Shown here piece after piece: positions 58,974-64,000 of a DNA stretch of 64,000 bases. The notes beneath the pieces are model-generated. The model was given only the letters and a program-made list of their open reading frames with translations, searched no databases and had not been told where the DNA came from. Positions within the stretch are counted from its first letter, which is position 1, and each line of letters starts with the position of its first letter. The stretch spans positions 7,118,046 to 7,182,045 of the forward strand of contig OZ026603.1 in NCBI GenBank assembly GCA_964020085.1. Direction: 5' to 3'. Origin of the DNA: Micromussa lordhowensis. Taxonomy: Eukaryota; Cnidaria; Anthozoa; Scleractinia; Lobophylliidae. The position numbers were made by a program, and so were the translations under genes.

Positions 58974-60256
58974 AAATTTGGCCGCTATGTTGCGATAGCA
59001 AAATTATTTTGTCCAAAAAATTCCAATCCCGTTACACGAGCTTAAGTGCTGTCCACATGGGAAATACTTGAGTTGATATCCTCCCACGCAGATATTTTTA
59101 GGCTTGTCACACGTGGTGAGGAACGCGTGACAAGCCTTAGAGTTCAATTGTGTTCAACGGTTCACCAGAATAAGGATTGCCGGACGTTGGGATAGATGTA
59201 TGATCGTTTGCCGAACCTAATGGAAATCAGTCGAATGTCAATGATGATTACCCTACCTTGGGTAGCAGAGGCTCTTTTCGCGCGTGGAGGACGGAAATTA
59301 CTTCGGTTTTAAAAAAACTCCGGGAAATTGCGCGGCACGGGCACCGACACGAAGCCTCTGCAGAAGTGTTTGCGTGATCGCCCAATGACGTTGAAGTAAT
59401 CGCCTCGTTTGCCTGTTGCTGCCTTGTTCCCAACTTGCAAGTAACGCGCGAAAAGTTTCCGCATGCGGTGCGAAAGCTTCTGGAAGTTAGTAGATGTGTT
59501 GATAGAGATGGATTTTGCTGCTTGTTTGTGTCAAACAATGACTAAAAGACGAACTTCCTTTCAATGTTTGGCTGGAATTTTGAGCCATAATGGATATGTT
59601 GTTGCACGTGTTCCAAGTGCTTCAAGAGAGTATACACGAGATGATTCTTTTCTCGTTGTCTATAGAGGACATCCCGGAAGACATCCTTTAATTGCTCAAA
59701 GAGTAGGTTCGTCTCCGATAGTTGTTCTAAACTACTTCTGAATTTCATAGTTATACACATGTGAACTTATGTACGCGGTAAAATCAGTTCCCGCCACGAG
59801 CTTTAAAAAATGCATTGGCACAATGGTACTGTAAATGGAGTCGCATAAGCCTGTACCGCCTCTTTGATCATGGATCGTTGAGTCTTTTAAGGATATTTCG
59901 TGTTCAATAGGAACGATATTCAAGCAGACTGAGACAGTTGTGTCGGCTAAGAGAAATGCTACATGACTTCAGGGAGTTCAGGCTAACTGAAGTGGCTAAC
60001 AGAAACGCCGAAGCGACGCTATTCAGGCTCCAAACTGGAGTACAATTTGTCAGCAATTCGTTTACTCGTGTCTTATGACCCATCAACTCCTTTCACTGAT
60101 AGTTAAATCAGAAGACCTATGTGTTTGCAGATCCAAAGTAAAGTCGACTGGACCATGGAGAATGTAAGGAGTACCAATTGATTCCAGGTACATTGTATGC
60201 TTGTGAAATTTGCATTATACCGTCTAGCATGGTATTATATATTGTGTGACATGCTT
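58974..60256. other. Intergenic, no confident gene
   Basis: An 11-bp perfect hairpin (AGGCTTGTCAC ... GTGACAAGCCT) lies at 59,100-59,137. A 72-codon minus-strand frame at 59,542-59,760 (FEQLKDVFRDVLYRQREKN and HLEHVQQHIHYG inside) has a protein-like, helix-prone composition. It could be a fragment of an old gene copy, but I do not recognise it and have no supporting signals. The plus-strand frame over the same bases is no better. Confidence 0.4.
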
Positions 60257-60385
60257 TATATTAATACGGCTTACTGTATTTTGCGAAACGAAACGAAACG
60301 AAACCAGACGAAACGAGTGAACCCGTATTATATTTTGCGAAAGAAGCTTGTTTCGTTTCGCGAAGTACAGTAAGCCATTAATACA
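60257..60385. mobile_element. Short inverted-repeat element with GAAAC microsatellite core
   Basis: ATTAATACGGCTTACTGTAT and TTTGCGAAACGAAACG on the left (60,259-60,298) are mirrored by CGTTTCGCGAAGTACAG and TAAGCCATTAATAC on the right (60,354-60,384). The intervening sequence contains (CGAAA)n-type repeats. About 130 bp in total; no coding capacity. Confidence 0.7.
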
Positions 60386-60386
60386 T

Positions 60387-60911
60387 CTAAGGCTCTCTTA
60401 ACACGACCCCGGGTCGCTTTTTACCCAGGGTTGACTCACCCTAGGGAGTGCTAAAAATAAACACTTTACTCTAACCCGTGTTGTCAGTCTGCAATAGTGT
60501 GTGGTTTGCTTCAAGCCTTACCCGGGCCAGCCTTTCTACCAATCAAGACCTGAAAACATGGGCTAGAAAGATGACAAACAAAAAAGAAAGAACCTAGAAG
60601 CTATAATGGGAGGTCCTGCTGTAAAAAAACATACTAAAAAATGAAGCAACATGGTTATTTGACTGAAAGTACCAATCCGGGTGAGCTTTTGGTCCACTGT
60701 TTACATGTAAGAATTGATGAAATTTCAACCCTTCTAGGCGGGTCAACCTGAGTCTCAAGAAGGGTTACCCAGCAAGGGGGGCTGACCTGGCTTGACTACT
60801 GTTTTCATGTAAACGCTAAAAAACATTTGACTGCAAAAGGGTTACCCATCGCGGTGTTTCAACCTGGGCTAAAATCAACCCTGGGTCGTGTACATGTAAA
60901 GAGGCCCTAAG
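60387..60911. mobile_element. Terminal-inverted-repeat element, about 525 bp
   Basis: Left end CTAAGGCTCTCTTAACACG, ACCCCGGGTCG and ACCCAGGGTTGA match in reverse the right end TCAACCCTGGGTCGTG, TACATGTAAAGAGGCCCTAAG. Internal pieces GGGTTACCC and ACCCGGG recur in both orientations. It abuts the preceding inverted-repeat element with no spacer to speak of. No open frame; a MITE by structure. A 2-bp TA target duplication is possible but cannot be shown. Confidence 0.65.
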
Positions 60912-62665
60912 TTGGCAGGTTTGCATTTACTGTGAGCTGCAGACGGCAAACTGCAGTGAAGCAAACTAGCTAACTGCAGACCACCATTATCAAGAGGTAA
61001 CTGCAAAGGCGCCGACCTCAGAGGGTGTCTCCAAACCTAAGACTTAAAGACCTATAATCTAAGACCAAAGACCTAAGACTCCTCCTGAATCTCAGAAACT
61101 AAGGCCAGGGTTTGCTTTAATTCAAAACTTGAATCAACAACACATGTGATTTTTGCAGCCGAAATTTGTATTATACTTTTAGATTGATTCCTGTTTGATA
61201 AATGAATCTATCCTGTCCAGACATGCAACACTGTCACTGTTCAGGACAGCATAATGAGGATTTAGGATAATAAAATCGGGAAAGTTTCAAGGTGATATAT
61301 TTACTACAACAACAATTAATACATGAAGCAAAGAGGTGATGCATGCAAATGCCAATATACTGATCACAACAGTGTAACTTAGACAACTTTTATTTTAAGT
61401 GCATCAACGGGGATGAATTTTAATGGCTCTATGATGTGTGTAAATGGTTGGCAGAAATTTAGTCTGACTTCATGAATTTGCTCTGTTACAGTCTTTCACG
61501 TAAAAATGTGAACACCAGAGAAAACTTCTTCTGGAATGTTTATTGTTTGGCAACCAATCAGATGCTAGATAAAACCTCAAAAGATAACCGTCAAACCGCA
61601 GCATCTACATGTACATGTACATGCATTAGTCATGACTTGACACGAAACAACAAGCTGGCTTTTTTCTCTTCAAGAAATCTTCAATTTAACTGTCTCCAAA
61701 TACTGAAATTTGTTATTACAATTTACATGTATGTTTTCGGTTTTGGTATCACCAAAGAATAGATATGAACAAACAATGTTGAATCAAGTAGACAGGATGA
61801 GACACAGCTAGACAGGTCGTCTGAGAGCAAGAAAAAAATTCATGTCCAGTTCAAAAGGCATGCTAGTTGGCTGTTATTGGTGGTTTTCGATCAGTATTCT
61901 CTTGTAGCTGAGAAAAGTTCACTTATGAGGAGAACCTGAACTGTTGTAAATTTTGACAATCTGGACTCGGTATTAGGTATTAGGCATATTTGGTTTTTTG
62001 GTTTTTGAACAGATAAAATCAAGCAACTTGTGTTGGTTTGTGGTAAAAAAATAGCTTTCGCAGAGAGATCCAAAGGAGTGATAAACAGGATGTTTATGCA
62101 AACAAGGAAGAATACTTCACAGGCAAACATTGTTCAGTACTGTTCTGAAACCATGGTGACTCTTTCCATGAACTGCAGCTCCCTGAAATAACTAAGAGTA
62201 ACAATTTTGAAAATTTTTAAGGGTATAAAATCTGAGAAACCAAAGAAATCAACTCATGGAATTTAAGAATTGTCACGGTAGTACAGGACCTGAGTTTTTT
62301 GAACACTCATGATTTGTGTGACATCTTTAGACAGAGAATCCTTATGTACATGTAATGACAGGTGTTATGTTATTTGTTCTGGCATCAAAGTAAACTAAGG
62401 TGAAAACAATGTATTTTTTTTTTACTTTTTGTTCAAACAGGAACAAAGTTAAATCCCAGAAATAATTACCTATGTAATTCACAACACTGAAAACACTGAA
62501 TCAAAAAAAGGCAGGAGAGCAAAATTTCTGCTCTTTAAGACGCATTGTCCAGCTGTGTGTGATCCTGTCTGCTGGTTTCTGAACATTGCCTTTCTGTGAA
62601 ATGTCTTTCATTAATCCATTATTTGCTTATACATAAGCTGAAACTGGAAATTGAAACAACAGTTT
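60912..62665. other. Intergenic, no gene seen
   Basis: No frame with recognisable content; the frames at 61,472-61,762 (plus) and 61,891-62,130 (minus) look random. A short degenerate tract built on GACCTAAGAC lies at about 61,041-61,080, and an ACATGT microsatellite at about 61,606-61,624. Confidence 0.45.
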
Positions 62666-62668
62666 TGG

Positions 62669-62822
62669 TACAGTCGAACCTCTGGTTGCGATCACCTTTC
62701 GTAAGCAACCACCTCTGCTCAACGTCCGGTTTTCCAACATACCGAAAGTTTCCTAGTCAAATCACCATATTTGGAACATCTTGTAGGCGACCACCTCTTG
62801 TAATTGACTGCAACCACTTTTA
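62669..62822. mobile_element. Degenerate end of a pogo/Tc1-mariner-like repeat
   Basis: TACAGTCGAACCTCTGG followed by GTTGCGATCACC, GCAACCACCTCTG and GGCGACCACCTCTTG has the form of the widespread 'CAGTCGAACCTC ... CGACCACCTC' ends of pogo/Tigger-type MITEs (remembered pattern). A clean opposite end is not visible, so this is either a fragment or a badly decayed copy. The 75-codon frame over it is not a gene. Confidence 0.4.
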
Positions 62823-64000
62823 GAGCTCAAGGTTTGAAATTTTCCTTTGTTTTTAACCTCCTGAAAGCAGCTACTTGACAAATAATAGAGAGAAAAATGG
62901 ATACTTATGTGTTGTCACGTTATCGTATCCCTTGCTAGTACATGTACATTAGAAGCAGAAATTTCTCAATGGGAAGAACTGTTTTTTTTCACAAAATTGA
63001 CTTGTACATGTAAGTGATTTACTAAACTCTGTGTCAAGGATCTATCCAAATCCAAAATTTTTTTCGCAGAATAATTTCAAATAACAACTAGATTCGTTTT
63101 AGCGAAAAACATTTTTGGGGTTAGGTGCACTTTAAATGCACTGACTTAAATTAACATCTCCGCATCTGGATACTAATGGCTTTGGTTTTGCAATGCACAG
63201 ATTCCCTGAGCTCACATAATTTTTGGCCAACTGAAATTTAAGCCAATTGATGATAACAGTATGTAAACTAATGTTACATAACCTGTCGAAACAGAAAATA
63301 TCAGTGATTGATCAAACAGCAATCAGTTCTTTAAAAGGAAACAGTATTAAATTGGGCTGCAAAAAGTACATGTTGTTCATTAAGTTTCCAATTAATGCAA
63401 ACTTTGGTCTAATTGTCTGCAGTTTTTGACTTCTGTCAATGCCAATTTATTGGCATTCAGAAGTACAGTATTGTTATATGTGCATAAAGTATTGTTATGG
63501 GTGCATGAAGTATTTTTATAGATGTAAATTTACTCTTAACTTTGCAGCAAATCAGCTGACAGCGTGCATTGCTTTTTATCATTTGAAAATTTGCAGATCT
63601 GCTGGCATATCTCTGATGAATTAACAGCCTTTGTTTTTCCCTGCAGCTACGGCACCCAGGTGAACTAGAAATTAACCTGTTTAATTTTATTTCCTATTAT
63701 TGCATTGCGCATCCCTACTGTGCACAATTTCCATGTCATTAGTGTGCGCATATGAGCATGTGCGTGTACAAAACATATTCTGATATTAATCACATTGCTG
63801 TCAGTGATGATCGACATGTCACTGTGTAAATGAACTTGAATAAGGCGAAGGGGTGAAATTAACAAAAATCAAATGGTTTTACGTGGTGGGTAAGTCTATC
63901 GTCAACAATACGTGGCATCATGGTGGTCACAAAAATGTTATGGATTGACGAGGCGTAGCAGAGCGAAAAAGGCATTGTGTGACACATGGATGTGAGCAGC
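62823..64000. other. Intergenic, no gene seen
   Basis: AT-rich sequence with no recognisable coding or RNA gene. A short direct repeat (TGCATAAAGTATTGTTATG then TGCATGAAGTATTTTTATAG) lies at about 63,481-63,521. Frames of 60-66 codons look random. Confidence 0.45.

Overview
The window looks like nuclear DNA of a multicellular animal, most likely an anthozoan cnidarian (stony-coral type). This rests on gene-poor, AT-rich flanks packed with short foldback elements, an L1-clade non-LTR retrotransposon, and an acidic 'YMSSEE...LPWRS' reading frame of a kind I remember from cnidarian genomes. No database search was possible, so the taxonomic call is an inference.

Region 1 (1 to about 47,570) is one uninterrupted satellite array: roughly 230 head-to-tail copies of a 207-bp monomer, open at the left edge of the window. 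Copies are mostly very similar and are organised into nested higher-order blocks of 2, 4, 6, 7, 8, 9 and 12 monomers. I see no genes and no inserted transposons in it. The 60-140-residue open frames in the array are by-products of a monomer length divisible by three; the minus-strand ones begin at TTG rather than ATG and end at stops that recur in each monomer. The most unusual signal is a short hypervariable spot (CTTnAAGGAAATnnTAG). It differs between otherwise near-identical higher-order copies while neighbouring sequence stays fixed.

Region 2 (about 47,577-51,591) is non-coding. It starts with a CpG-rich stretch full of GTCAAAG/CTTTGAC motifs and a perfect 22-bp palindrome directly at the satellite edge. 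It continues with a dense series of foldback or MITE-like elements (48.72-49.00, 49.58-49.63, 50.03-50.07, 50.37-50.77, 50.90-51.36 kb).

Region 3 (51,592-56,925) is a nested structure. A minus-strand terminal exon of an unrecognised acidic protein (124 codons, splice acceptor at 56,926-56,936, stop at 51,592) has been split by a 5'-truncated L1 element in the opposite orientation (51,887-56,834). The insertion has an 11-bp target-site duplication and a 33-nt poly(A) tail. The L1 carries the last 96 codons of ORF1 and a nearly intact ORF2 (endonuclease, reverse transcriptase, CCHC motif) with a single in-frame stop at codon 56.

Region 4 (56,926-64,000) is mostly non-coding. It holds a MITE with a perfect 18-bp internal inverted repeat, a reverse-transcriptase fragment from a second non-LTR family, two adjacent terminal-inverted-repeat elements at 60.26-60.91 kb, and a pogo/Tc1-like end at 62.67 kb. 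I found no confident tRNA, rRNA, CRISPR or host protein gene other than the split exon.
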